From Rivularia sp034931125 (GTDB lineage Bacteria; Cyanobacteriota; Cyanobacteriia; Cyanobacteriales; Nostocaceae), in NCBI RefSeq assembly GCF_034931125.1, contig NZ_JAYGHM010000012.1, forward strand, positions 62,001 through 126,000: a stretch of 64,000 bases of DNA, in the 5' to 3' direction. Below are positions 25,727 to 35,430 of this stretch, in pieces (the stretch's first letter is position 1; each line of letters begins with the position of its first letter). The notes under the pieces were generated by a model. That model worked only from the letters and a program-made list of their open reading frames with translations, was not told the DNA's origin and did no database searches. Both the position numbers and the translations under genes were made by a program.

Positions 25727-26782
25727 ATGATGCACCAACCAAAAGTAACTATCGTTGTATCTCCTCGCGAACGTTTTAGTTTTAGCCGCGAATCATTAGA
25801 AAGTATTTACGAAAATACTACTGTACCTTTTCAACTAATTTATGTAGACGGTAATTCTCCTAATCAAATCAAAAAATATCTTCAAGAAAAATCCCAAGAA
25901 AAAGGATTTCAATTAATTCGCACGGATTATTATTTAGCACCAAATCAAGCCCGCAATTTAGCAATACCTCATGTTGATACAGAATATTTATTGTTTGTTG
26001 ATAATGATGTGTTGGTTAGTCGGGGTTGGTTAAAAACTTTATTAGAATGTGCCGAAGAAACCGAAGCTACTGTAGTTTGTCCACTTACTTGCATTGGTAA
26101 GAATATTGGAGAGAAGATTCATTTAGCTGGTGGTGAAGCTCGGATTGAAGAAAAGATAACTAATAAAGGTAAAACTAAGCGCAAAGTTCATGAAGTACAC
26201 TACTTTGTTAATCGAAAAGTTGCAGATGTAAAAGAAGAATTACATCGTAAAAAATGTGAATTTGCGGAATTTCATTGTATGTTAGTTCGCACTCAAATAT
26301 TCGATCAAATTGGGTTGTTAGATGAAGGCTTTCTCAGTACTCGCGAACATATTGATTTTTGCATGACTGTGAATCATGCTGGTGGAAGTATTTATTGCGA
26401 ACCGACTTCTGTTGTTACCTACGTACCAGATTTGAAATGGGAAATTCCAGAATTATCTTTCTTTATGTTGCGTTGGAGTGATGCTTGGGAAATTGCAAGT
26501 TTAGAACATTTTGCTGATAAATGGAATTTACCTACCAAAGATAAATATTTTGAAAAACGCTATAACCGGATGGGTTATCGTCGTCATAACGGTTTCTTAA
26601 AACCTTTTTTAAGTTTCTTGACTTTTGGTTGGAATCCTTTATGGTTACAAAAATGGGCAATTTCTATTGAACATAAAATTAATAAGTGGATTACTGATAA
26701 TTACGAGAAAAATCTTCCTCAAAAGCAAAAATTATCATCACCTCAAGCTATCGAAAAAAACCGAGAATTAGTAACTAATTAA
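25727..26782 (+). CDS. Glycosyltransferase family 2
   Basis: 351 residues, GT-A fold. It starts with TIVVSPRERFSFSRESLESI, has the donor aspartates in LFVDNDVLVSRGWLKTLLE (DxD-like), and an acceptor region LLDEGFLSTREHIDFCMTV that fits the GT2 ED motif. No membrane helices are seen, so it is a transferase, not a synthase-exporter. Within the cluster it likely adds another sugar to the growing glycan. A 204-base gap follows, which could hold an internal promoter. Confidence 0.85.
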   Translation: MMHQPKVTIVVSPRERFSFSRESLESIYENTTVPFQLIYVDGNSPNQIKKYLQEKSQEKGFQLIRTDYYLAPNQARNLAIPHVDTEYLLFVDNDVLVSRGWLKTLLECAEETEATVVCPLTCIGKNIGEKIHLAGGEARIEEKITNKGKTKRKVHEVHYFVNRKVADVKEELHRKKCEFAEFHCMLVRTQIFDQIGLLDEGFLSTREHIDFCMTVNHAGGSIYCEPTSVVTYVPDLKWEIPELSFFMLRWSDAWEIASLEHFADKWNLPTKDKYFEKRYNRMGYRRHNGFLKPFLSFLTFGWNPLWLQKWAISIEHKINKWITDNYEKNLPQKQKLSSPQAIEKNRELVTN

Positions 26783-26819
26783 TTCTAAAATCTGAGCCGT
26801 CCGTTTTATGTAAAAACTT

Positions 26820-26848
26820 GTAGGAGACGTTGCATATAACGTCTCTAC
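26820..26848. repeat. Dispersed palindrome (GAGACGTT family)
   Basis: GTAGGAGACGTT and AACGTCTCTAC arms around GCATAT. The same family recurs as a perfect palindrome at 48467-48487. Confidence 0.6.
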
Positions 26849-26986
26849 AACCCTTCGGAATCGATGCAATCGAATACTATAAAATTAATCGCAAAATAAA
26901 TTTTTAATATCTCTTTTTTTACTCTCTAGAATTCGACTTCACTCAGTACAAGCTTCCTATTCCCTACTCCTTTAAACAATTAAAAA

Positions 26987-28858
26987 ATGGTTAGTCAAGA
27001 TTCTCAAAAAAGCAAACCCGATAAACCCAAGAATATCAAACAAGCTTTACCTGGAATCAGTCAGATTTTACGGCGATTTGCACCTCAAATCAAGAAAGAA
27101 AAAAACTTGCTAATTATGTCCTTTTTAGGACTAATGGCTGAAATTGCTTTACACTTGCTTGAACCTTGGCCTTTAAAATTAATCTTTGACTATATCTTAG
27201 TTCCAGATTTTAAAGATAAAATTTCCGAGTTACCTTTATTATCAGGATTTACTCCTGTTACATTGGTAACAATTTTTTCACTTTCTCTAATCGCTATTGT
27301 AGCTCTACGCGCTTGTGCAGCTTACTTTAGTGTGTATGGAATGGCACTTGCTGCTAGTAACGTACTGACTGAAGTTCGTACCGAACTTTACATCCATATT
27401 CAAAGCCTTTCGCTTTCTTTTCACAATAAAGCCAAAACTGGTGACTTGATTACCCGTATAACTTCTGATATAGACAAAATCCGGGAAGTTACGGTAATGG
27501 CACTACTTCCTTTAGCTGCCAATTCCTTAACTATCATAGGTATGATTTTTATCATGTTTTGGTTGCATTGGGAATTAGCTTTAATTGCAGTTATTTTATT
27601 TCCTTTATTTATTTACTCTACTTACCGTTTCACGCAACGCATTCGGGGTGTAGTCAAATCTCATCGCAAACGTGAAGGAAACCTTGCTGCGGTAGCTGCG
27701 GAATCCCTCAGCGCAATTAAGGTAGTACAAGCACTTTCTTTACAAGAAATGCTAGAAGAATCCTTCGCTGACGAAAACCGCAGAAGTTTACAAGCTACTG
27801 TCAAAATCCGAAAACTCTCTGCTGGTTTAGAAAGATTGGTAGAGCTTTTAGTCGGGTTCGCTACGGCTTTTGTTTTATGGCGGGGTGTATATTTAGTATT
27901 AGAAAATCATATTAGCCCCGGAGATTTACTGATATTTGTTAACTACTTCCGCATCGCTTTTAAACCAATGCGCGTTTTAGCAAAGTATGTGGGACAAATT
28001 ACTAAGGCTACAGCTTCTGGAGAACGTATATTAGATATTTTGGACAGGGTTCCCAATATTCGTGATAGCCGTTTTGCAATTGATGCACCACCATTAAGAG
28101 GATGTATAGAATTTCATAATGTAAGTTTTGGTTACGAACCAGAAAATAAGATACTTAAACACATCAATTTTCAAGTTTTACCCAGTCAGCGTGTTGCTTT
28201 AGTAGGTGCTTCCGGCGGTGGTAAATCAACTTTGACAAATTTATTACTTCGACTTTACGACCCTACGACAGGAGAAATATACGTAGATGGTCATAGTTTG
28301 AGAGAATATAAATTACAATCCTACCGTCGGCAAGTGAGTATAGTTTTGCAAGATAGTATTTTATTCGCTGCTAGTGTTAGAGATAACATTGCTTACGGTT
28401 ATTTAGCTGCCACTGACGAAGACATCGAACGAGCAGCACGTTTAGCAAATGCCCACAACTTTATCACGGAATTACCCGAAGGTTATGATACCGTACTAGG
28501 AGAAAGAGGATGTACACTTTCGGGGGGACAAAGACAAAGAATTGCGATCGCTCGTGCTGCGGTACGTAACGCACCTATAGTAATTTTAGATGAACCGACT
28601 ACTGGTTTAGACCAAGAAAGCGAATATTTAGTTAATGAAGCTTTGGATAGATTAACTCAAGAAAAAACAACTATTACGATTTCTCATAATCTCAAAGCGA
28701 TTCAAGATGTAGATGTAATTTTCTACATTGAAGGTGGAAAAATTTTAGAGCAAGGAACTCATAATCAACTAATACGTTTAAGTGGAAGGTATGCTGCAAT
28801 GTATGCTTTACAATCTGCTGTGGGTAATGGGAATACGGAGTTAGAAGTGAGGAGTTAG
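26987..28858 (+). CDS. ABC exporter (fused permease and ATPase), MsbA/HepA type
   Basis: 623 residues. Six membrane segments lie within about residues 40-310. The ATPase domain has Walker A GASGGGKST at about 407, the signature LSGGQRQR at about 511, and Walker B IVILDEPTTGLD. Half-size exporters of this type flip lipids or lipid-linked sugars; HepA of Anabaena, needed for heterocyst envelope polysaccharide, is a relative by architecture. Its place among glycosyltransferases suggests that it moves the assembled glycan or its lipid carrier. The last residues (LEVRS*) come from a TTAGGAG heptamer repeat. Confidence 0.87.
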   Translation: MVSQDSQKSKPDKPKNIKQALPGISQILRRFAPQIKKEKNLLIMSFLGLMAEIALHLLEPWPLKLIFDYILVPDFKDKISELPLLSGFTPVTLVTIFSLSLIAIVALRACAAYFSVYGMALAASNVLTEVRTELYIHIQSLSLSFHNKAKTGDLITRITSDIDKIREVTVMALLPLAANSLTIIGMIFIMFWLHWELALIAVILFPLFIYSTYRFTQRIRGVVKSHRKREGNLAAVAAESLSAIKVVQALSLQEMLEESFADENRRSLQATVKIRKLSAGLERLVELLVGFATAFVLWRGVYLVLENHISPGDLLIFVNYFRIAFKPMRVLAKYVGQITKATASGERILDILDRVPNIRDSRFAIDAPPLRGCIEFHNVSFGYEPENKILKHINFQVLPSQRVALVGASGGGKSTLTNLLLRLYDPTTGEIYVDGHSLREYKLQSYRRQVSIVLQDSILFAASVRDNIAYGYLAATDEDIERAARLANAHNFITELPEGYDTVLGERGCTLSGGQRQRIAIARAAVRNAPIVILDEPTTGLDQESEYLVNEALDRLTQEKTTITISHNLKAIQDVDVIFYIEGGKILEQGTHNQLIRLSGRYAAMYALQSAVGNGNTELEVRS

Positions 28859-28872
28859 GAGTTAGGAGTTTT
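28845..28872. repeat. Short STRR array overlapping the ABC exporter stop
   Basis: GAGTTAG/GAGTTAGAAGTGAG copies span the last codons and stop of the exporter gene. The same words end the PRT gene at 3250-3267. Confidence 0.7.
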
Positions 28873-28894
28873 TTTACTTTAACCTTTAAAAATT

Positions 28895-30040
28895 ATGCAT
28901 CAAAATAAATCTTTTAACCAAACTCGTGTAATACTTGTACGTCACGGACGAAGTACATATAATGAGCAACAACGTTATCAAGGTTGTTGTGATGAATCTG
29001 TACTTACAGAACAAGGAAAACAGCAAGCTTTTCAAACGGGAATAGCATTAAGTAAAATTAATTTTGATGCTATTTATGCTAGTCCATTGAAACGAACTCA
29101 GGAAACTGCAAAAGAAATTTTGAGGGTTACTAATTCTTCCGTACAATTACATCTAAATTCAAATCTAAAAGAAGTTGATTTACCTGGATGGCAAGGTTTA
29201 GAGTATAAATATGTTCGTCAAGAATTAAAAGAAGAATATAAAACTTGGGAAAAAAGTCCTCATGAGTTTACTATAGAAAAAACCGAAATTAGCGGACAAA
29301 CATTAATTAAAACTAAAACTAAGCCTGTTTTACAGCTTTATGAACAAGCTAAAAGTTTTTGGCAAGAAATATTACCACGACATCAAGGAAAAACAGTTTT
29401 AGTCGTAAGTCATGGTGGTACAATTCGCGCTTTAATCAGTACTGCAACTCAAATTCAAGCTCATAATTATCATGCTATTCAACAATCAAATAGCGGAATT
29501 AGCATTATCGATTTTCAAAATACATTTTCATCAAACGCTAGAATTACTGCTATTAATTTAACGCAGCATTTAGATGAGGTTTTACCAAAGTTAAAAAATG
29601 GTAAACATGGTTTGAGATTATTATTATTGCCTGTTAATTTATCAAATAACCAAGCAAATTGTAATCTGGGAAAATTACGTAGTTTTCTCAAACAGGTTGA
29701 ATTAAATTTTTGTTTTACTCATGATATTTATGATACTCAATTAATTATAGAATCAATTATCAATCAGTCAAATCCTCCATTTATATTACAAGTTTCGCGA
29801 GTAGATTTTCTCGATATTTGGCATCAACAAATATCCAAACGTTCGTTAAAATGTAATGAGCTCAATACTGGTTTGGTCATAGCGAATACAAACATGATTT
29901 CTAGTCTGTTAAGTCAAGCTCTGGGGTTAAACTCAGCAACATCCCTACAAATAAATTCCGGAGAACTAAGTGTTCTTTTTTATCCCAACTGTCAGAGTAA
30001 ACCAGTACTGCAAGCGATGAATATTACTGAGATTTTATAA
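28895..30040 (+). CDS. Two-domain histidine phosphatase with degenerate second domain
   Basis: 381 residues. The first 215 form a complete phosphoglycerate-mutase-like phosphatase: VILVRHGRSTYNEQQRYQG (catalytic RHG), ASPLKRTQETAKEI, the acidic LKEVDLPGWQG, and VVSHGGTIRALI with the second histidine. Residues about 225-381 look like a second such domain (its end, ELSVLFYP and KPVLQAMNIT, matches the usual family end), but VSHG is replaced by IANTN and no RHG is seen. I infer a lost active site. In this cluster it may hydrolyse a sugar phosphate or nucleotide by-product. Confidence 0.75.
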   Translation: MHQNKSFNQTRVILVRHGRSTYNEQQRYQGCCDESVLTEQGKQQAFQTGIALSKINFDAIYASPLKRTQETAKEILRVTNSSVQLHLNSNLKEVDLPGWQGLEYKYVRQELKEEYKTWEKSPHEFTIEKTEISGQTLIKTKTKPVLQLYEQAKSFWQEILPRHQGKTVLVVSHGGTIRALISTATQIQAHNYHAIQQSNSGISIIDFQNTFSSNARITAINLTQHLDEVLPKLKNGKHGLRLLLLPVNLSNNQANCNLGKLRSFLKQVELNFCFTHDIYDTQLIIESIINQSNPPFILQVSRVDFLDIWHQQISKRSLKCNELNTGLVIANTNMISSLLSQALGLNSATSLQINSGELSVLFYPNCQSKPVLQAMNITEIL

Positions 30041-30089
30041 ATTTGCATCAGACTTAGAGCTATTAAATACAAATATTTGGATAAAAATT

Positions 30090-31106
30090 ATGAAAGTGTT
30101 AATCACAGGAGTTGCGGGTTTTATTGGATATCATTTAGCACAAAGATTACTTTTAGATGGCGAACAAATTTATGGTATTGATAACCTTAATGATTATTAT
30201 GATGTTAATTTAAAAAAAGCACGTTTAGCGCAATTAACACCAAATAGTAATTTTCAATTTCAACTGTTAGATTTAAATAATCGTCAAGGAATATTACAAC
30301 TATTTCAACAGGAAAATTTTGATTGTGTAGTTAATCTTGCAGCTCAAGCAGGGGTACGTTATTCTCTAGAAAACCCCTTTGCTTATATTGATAGTAATTT
30401 AGTTGGTTTTGCCAATCTTCTCGAAGCTTGTCGTCATACCCAACCACAACATTTTGTTTTCGCTTCATCTAGTTCGGTTTATGGTACAAATACCAAAATT
30501 CCCTTTTCAGTTAGTGATAATGTAGATAATCCCGTTTCTCTGTATGCAGCTACTAAAAAAGCCAATGAATTGATGGCACATTCCTACAGCCATTTATACA
30601 GTTTACCTATCACTGGATTACGCTTTTTTACAGTATACGGTGCTTGGGGTAGACCTGATATGGCTTATTTTAAATTTGTTCGAGCAATAGAGGAAAATCA
30701 GCCAATTAATATATTTAATTATGGAAAAATGCAGCGAGATTTTACTTATATTGATGATGTAATTGAAGGTGTTGTCAGAGTAATGCATCAGCCTCCAAAA
30801 CCACAGCTTACTAATGAGAATAATAATGCTCGCTATAAAATTTATAATATTGGGAATAATCAACCTGTAGAGTTATTAACTTTTATTGAAGTAATTGAAA
30901 ACGCTATGGGTAAAGAAGCTATCAAGAATTTTTTACCGATGCAACTAGGAGATGTTCCCCGTACTTATGCAGATGTTGATGACTTAATGCGTGATGTCGG
31001 GTTTAAACCGACTACTAATATTGAGCAAGGAATTGAACATTTTGTGCGCTGGTATAAAGATTTTTATAAATCTGAAACTCAGACAGTTTTTCAAATTACC
31101 GAATAA
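30090..31106 (+). CDS. NAD-dependent epimerase, UDP-glucuronate 4-epimerase type
   Basis: 338 residues, extended SDR fold. The NAD loop is VLITGVAGFIGYHLAQRL (GxxGxxG), the marker IDNLNDYYDVNLKKARL is characteristic of UDP-glucuronate epimerases of the CapI/LpsL group, the catalytic Tyr-Lys is in YAATKKANE, and SSSSVYG supplies the Ser. These enzymes convert UDP-GlcA to UDP-GalA for acidic polysaccharides. It follows the phosphatase by 49 bases. It suggests that the product of the cluster contains a uronic acid. Confidence 0.88.
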   Translation: MKVLITGVAGFIGYHLAQRLLLDGEQIYGIDNLNDYYDVNLKKARLAQLTPNSNFQFQLLDLNNRQGILQLFQQENFDCVVNLAAQAGVRYSLENPFAYIDSNLVGFANLLEACRHTQPQHFVFASSSSVYGTNTKIPFSVSDNVDNPVSLYAATKKANELMAHSYSHLYSLPITGLRFFTVYGAWGRPDMAYFKFVRAIEENQPINIFNYGKMQRDFTYIDDVIEGVVRVMHQPPKPQLTNENNNARYKIYNIGNNQPVELLTFIEVIENAMGKEAIKNFLPMQLGDVPRTYADVDDLMRDVGFKPTTNIEQGIEHFVRWYKDFYKSETQTVFQITE

Positions 31107-31245
31107 ATCGATTATATTCTCTGAGGATAATTTAGTGAGAAAAATTATCTCTACTTTATAATGTTTAATTAATAATTTATCTACAATAATATAAGGTATA
31201 TCGCATCATGAGAAAACGAAAGTTCCATCTATTTTAAAACATAGA

Positions 31246-32799
31246 ATGTCATATTTATTCAAAAAATTTTCTGCGTTTACTTTACAACTTTTTGTAACTT
31301 CTTTGGTTTTATCATCAGAAGTACAAGCTCAAGAAATACAAAATATACACAAAGATATGACCGAAATTCCCAGCGTTTCTGAATTATCTGAGGTTGAATC
31401 TGAAGAATGGAATTTTCAAGTTTTACAAGATTTTATTCAACGTTATAACATTGATACGAAATATCCTTTAGCCAATTTACAGCGTCAGGGTGTAATTACA
31501 CGTTATGAATTTGCTCTGCTATTAAATGAAGTTATTCAATATATTAATAATTCACAAACTACAAATACAAATATCAATAATACTAACTCAATCAATCAGG
31601 AAGAATTAAAATATTTAAGTAAATTACAAAATGAGTTTACGTCTGAATTAAATATTATCAACAAAAGAATAAATAAATTAGAGAAACAGACCTTTCCCCA
31701 ATTCTCTACAACAAGTAAACTGAGAGGAGAAGTTATATTTGCGCTCAGTGGTGTAGGAGAAGGAAATCAGGCTGATGATGATGAAAGAATTGATAGTAAT
31801 ATAACTTTGAGTAGTCGCGTTAAATTACAGTTAAATACTACCTTCACTGGTAAAGATAGATTGAAAACTTCTTTAAAAACCAGTAATATTCAGCCACTTG
31901 ACTCAGCGACAGGAACCAATATGGCACGTTTAAGTTCTGAAGGTGATGATGAAAATAAATTTGAGTTAGGTGATTTTGCATATCGCTTTCCTGTAGGAAA
32001 AAGAACTAGAGTTCATATCGGTTCAACAGGGTTAGAAATCGATGATTTTGCTGATACTATTAATCCTTATTTGGATGCTAATGATGATGGTGCTGTTTCT
32101 CGTTTTGCACAGCGTAATCCTATCTACCGTCAAGGAGGAGGTGCTGGAATCGGTTTTGAATATGAAATAAGTGATAGTTTAGAACTTGGTTTGGGATACG
32201 TTGCTGATGATGCTGATCAACCCAAAACTGGTTTAAATAAGTCAGACTATGCTGCGATCGCACAACTAACTTTTAAACCAAATAAAACGTTTTTACTTGG
32301 TCTAAACTATATCCATTCTTACAATAACATCGATACTAATACTGGCAGCAATCGCGCTAATGACCCGTTTGATGATAATAGTGAATCTATAAATGCCGAT
32401 TCTTTCGGTTTACAAGGTTCAGTCGCTCTGAATAAAAAGATTTTCTTGGGAAGCTGGGTTGGTTATACTGACGCTCAAGCAAACGATTTACCAAATAAAC
32501 CTACTGCAAATATTTTTAACTGGGCTTTGACTTTAGCATTTCCAGATTTAGGTGATAAAGGTAATCTAGGTGGAATTATCATTGGACAACCACCTAAAGT
32601 TATAAATAATCAATATCAATTAGATAATGAAAAATATATAGATAGAGATACTTCTTTACATTTAGAAGCCTTTTATCGTTTTCAAATTAATGATAATATG
32701 ACAGTCACTCCTGGTATTGTCATCATTACGAACCCAGAACATAACAGTGATAACGATACTATTTATCTTGGTACGTTACGAACAACTGTTAACTTTTAA
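31246..32799 (+). CDS. Outer-membrane porin with SLH-like domain (cyanobacterial OprB/iron-uptake porin family)
   Basis: 517 residues. A signal peptide (about 1-28, ending VQAQE) is followed by an SLH-type segment (FQVLQDFIQRYNI through GVITRYEFALLLNEVI), a coiled coil (about 115-145), and an antiparallel beta-barrel region with alternating polar and hydrophobic strands to a final phenylalanine (TVNF). In this family the SLH part binds peptidoglycan-linked polymer and the barrel passes ions or sugars. It ends the cluster and overlaps the convergent receiver gene by 11 bases. Confidence 0.85.
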   Translation: MSYLFKKFSAFTLQLFVTSLVLSSEVQAQEIQNIHKDMTEIPSVSELSEVESEEWNFQVLQDFIQRYNIDTKYPLANLQRQGVITRYEFALLLNEVIQYINNSQTTNTNINNTNSINQEELKYLSKLQNEFTSELNIINKRINKLEKQTFPQFSTTSKLRGEVIFALSGVGEGNQADDDERIDSNITLSSRVKLQLNTTFTGKDRLKTSLKTSNIQPLDSATGTNMARLSSEGDDENKFELGDFAYRFPVGKRTRVHIGSTGLEIDDFADTINPYLDANDDGAVSRFAQRNPIYRQGGGAGIGFEYEISDSLELGLGYVADDADQPKTGLNKSDYAAIAQLTFKPNKTFLLGLNYIHSYNNIDTNTGSNRANDPFDDNSESINADSFGLQGSVALNKKIFLGSWVGYTDAQANDLPNKPTANIFNWALTLAFPDLGDKGNLGGIIIGQPPKVINNQYQLDNEKYIDRDTSLHLEAFYRFQINDNMTVTPGIVIITNPEHNSDNDTIYLGTLRTTVNF

Positions 32800-33157
32800 T
32801 TAAAACTAAATTTTCCTTTACACTGGTAAGTAAATCTTGAAAGCGAAACGGTTTAGTAATATAATCATTTGCTCCACAAGCGATAGCTTTCAGTTTATCT
32901 TGCTCATCACTACGAGCAGTAACAACAATAACTGGTAGCTTTTTCCCTTTGCTACGTAATTCTTGTAAAACCATAAAACCGTCTTTAATTGGTAGTCCTA
33001 AATCTAATACTATCAAATCAAATTGTTTGTTTAAAGCAATCTCAATTGCTTCTTTTCCGTTTTCAGCTATAACAGTAATGTAACCATTTTTTCGTAATCC
33101 TTTTTCTACAAAAGCTGCAAGACGAGTTTCATCTTCAACAATTAATATATGGGTCAT
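32789..33157 (-). CDS. Receiver-only response regulator
   Basis: 122 residues from the ATG at 33157; a longer frame to 33202 is unlikely. A complete receiver domain is present: HILIVEDETRLAAF (acidic pocket), LIVLDLGLP (phospho-Asp), VVTARSDE (Thr) and YITKPFRF (Lys). No DNA-binding domain follows. It is closely similar to the receiver half of the OmpR-type regulator at 35431. It converges on the porin with an 11-base overlap. It could be a phosphate sink or a truncated regulator that still folds. Confidence 0.8.
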   Translation of the reverse strand: MTHILIVEDETRLAAFVEKGLRKNGYITVIAENGKEAIEIALNKQFDLIVLDLGLPIKDGFMVLQELRSKGKKLPVIVVTARSDEQDKLKAIACGANDYITKPFRFQDLLTSVKENLVLIKS

Positions 33158-33210
33158 TTCGTATCCCTGATATCCTACAAAATAAAAAATAATATTTATC
33201 ATTAAAGATT

Positions 33211-33431
33211 AATTAGGGCTTGCTGAAAAAGCCTCCAAATTTAAAATAGAGTCCATATAGCAAGCAAAATAGCGGGTTTAGCGGCTTGAATACTAAACTT
33301 CCCTAAAAATTTCTCGTAGAAGTGCAAGGGTTATGAGCCTGTAGCTCCTATAAGCTTGCACTTATTTTGATTCAAAATGCTTGAAAACCTTACCTAGAAG
33401 GCTTATCAATTCTATTCAGCAAGCCCTAATT
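33211..33431. mobile_element. MITE-like element with terminal inverted repeats
   Basis: 221 bases bounded by perfect inverted repeats AATTAGGGCTTGCTGAA (33211-33227) and TTCAGCAAGCCCTAATT (33415-33431). If AATT is a target-site duplication, the element proper has 13-bp ends. No reading frame of useful length lies inside, so it is non-autonomous. No transposase with matching ends is in the window. Confidence 0.7.
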
Positions 33432-33900
33432 ATAATAATATACAAATCAGAATATTTAAGCTAATCAAATTCTGTAAGATATTGTTATATTTCAATTTTT
33501 ATAGACTATTGATATTTAATAACAGCTTGAGCTTTTATCTCAAAAAATAACCTATTTTTTAATCATAATCATTATAATAACGTTGTAAATGTGAAAAAAC
33601 ATTAATTTTTTATGAGAAAATTATCATCTACATAGGACTATTATTTTATTTTTGAAAAAATAATTTAGCTCAAAGCTTACTGTACAAAGGTTTGATTCTC
33701 AGTATACCTAGCAAGATTCAAGTAGGATTTCTATAGTAATTATATTATCAGTCATAAGTCATAAAAATAATATCCCCTGTAGGGGGTCTTCATAGAATCA
33801 GATATTTAAAATTTCATTTTAAATTTCTAGATAAAAAATTCTAAAAATAGCCATATTCTAGTTTAGTTTTGAATATATGACTTTAATCACTCAATAACAG
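33432..33900. other. Gene-free stretch
   Basis: AT-rich sequence downstream of the MITE-like element. A small stem (CCCCTGTAGGGG) lies at about 33775-33786. I see no coding frame. Confidence 0.45.
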
Positions 33901-34782
33901 CTATTTTGCTTCCATTTCGAGCAGTTCGGGGATAGTTACAAAGCTATAACCCTGCTGCTTAAGTTTAGCAATTATCTGAGGTAAAGCTTGGATTGTGCGA
34001 GTGCGATCGCCACCACCATCATGTAGTAATATAATGCCACCAGGACCGGCGTTTTTTATCACATTATTTACGAGTGTAGCTGGTGCGGGTTGCTGGAAGT
34101 CTCTCGAATCCGCAGACCACATCAAAGTAGCATATTTTTGATTTCTAGCGTGAGAAACCAAGCCATTACTTAAATGTCCTCCCGGTGGACGGAATAAATT
34201 TGTTTTGACACCTGTAACTTGATAAATTAATTCTGTTGTTTTATCAATTTCAAAAGCAGCAGCTTGGGGATTCATAAAATGATACCAATGATGCCAAGTA
34301 TGGTTGGCTATTGCATGACCTTCAGTAATAATTTGCTTTCCTAATTGAGGATTATTTTTAAGTGCTTGTCCGACTACAAAAAACGTTGCTTTAATATTAT
34401 TTTTTTTCAATATATCTAATGTTTGTCTAGTACTATTTTTCCATGGTCCATCATCAAAAGTTAAAGCAATAATTTTTTTATTTCCAGCAGGTTTGATTTC
34501 ATAAATTATCTTTCCATCAAAGCTTTTTGGTGCAGCAGAAAGTAAGCTTTTTTGCTTTAACTGTTGATTCAAGCTTGCTTCCATTGCAATTTGAAATTCT
34601 GCAACTCGCTGTTGATTGTCTGCTTGAGAATTTATTATTTCGATTTCGGGTTTATTTATACCGATAATTTGAGATAAATTCAACTTTTTCGGTATTACAA
34701 GACTCAAGCATAAGGTAATAGTAAAAAGAAGTAAAGCAATTAACAACTTATGCGGTAGAACAAATATTTTTCTGCTTTCCAC
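33901..34782 (-). CDS. Polysaccharide deacetylase (carbohydrate esterase family 4)
   Basis: 293 residues. One N-terminal membrane anchor or signal lies at about 11-30. The NodB domain starts near residue 100: IIALTFDDGPWKNSTRQTLD (metal and catalytic Asp), ATFFVVGQALKNNPQLGKQI, then IANHTWHHW (the HxxxH zinc pair), LFRPPGGHLS and IILLHDGGG (catalytic His). It removes N-acetyl groups from peptidoglycan, chitin-like or exopolysaccharide chains outside the membrane. Its proximity to the polysaccharide cluster is suggestive, but it is on the other strand. Confidence 0.9.
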   Translation of the reverse strand: MESRKIFVLPHKLLIALLLFTITLCLSLVIPKKLNLSQIIGINKPEIEIINSQADNQQRVAEFQIAMEASLNQQLKQKSLLSAAPKSFDGKIIYEIKPAGNKKIIALTFDDGPWKNSTRQTLDILKKNNIKATFFVVGQALKNNPQLGKQIITEGHAIANHTWHHWYHFMNPQAAAFEIDKTTELIYQVTGVKTNLFRPPGGHLSNGLVSHARNQKYATLMWSADSRDFQQPAPATLVNNVIKNAGPGGIILLHDGGGDRTRTIQALPQIIAKLKQQGYSFVTIPELLEMEAK

Positions 34783-35430
34783 TTGATATTTCTCTCAAAA
34801 ATATAATTTTGTTTAGATGCTTTTAGTCTGCAAACATAAGTATTTAGCCCAATATGAAGCTTTATTCTTAAGCCGTCTACTGGATAATTTTATTTTGTAA
34901 ATTATTAATAGCTTGCCCTAAAATCAATATTATTCCTTCGCTTATACGGCAGTTTTACCTTCCCGAATAAAGCTGAACAGGTGAAATTAATTAATCTTAC
35001 TTCTCGCTTAGACTCTATTAGTTTTTACTAACTGTCTACCTTGAAACAATAGTAAAGTCACTGTAGAATCAAAGTAAGAATCCCTAGCTATTTAATTTCT
35101 AATTACTACAAGATAATTTGTTACTTATCCGAACAAATATCGCTGATCGATTATAAAACGAGTAGATAAATTCTCTCGTCAATGAATATTACTCTGAATA
35201 TCAGTTAGATTTCATAGATAAAATTTAGTCATAATCACAGGCTAATTATCACCTGCTATTACGATAGTAATACCAGTTTATCAAAAAGGCAATAATAATA
35301 AATACTTTTAGAATAAAAGAGATTAAAATAATTTTAAAATCTCATGAAATAATAATTCCAAATATTATAAGTCGGGTTTTTAGAATAATTTATCCGGCGG
35401 TTGAAACTGCGTCTAGATTAAAATAAAATA
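34783..35430. other. Gene-free stretch
   Basis: About 650 AT-rich bases between the deacetylase and the response regulator. I found no frame, clear repeat or terminator. It presumably holds the deacetylase promoter. Confidence 0.45.
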
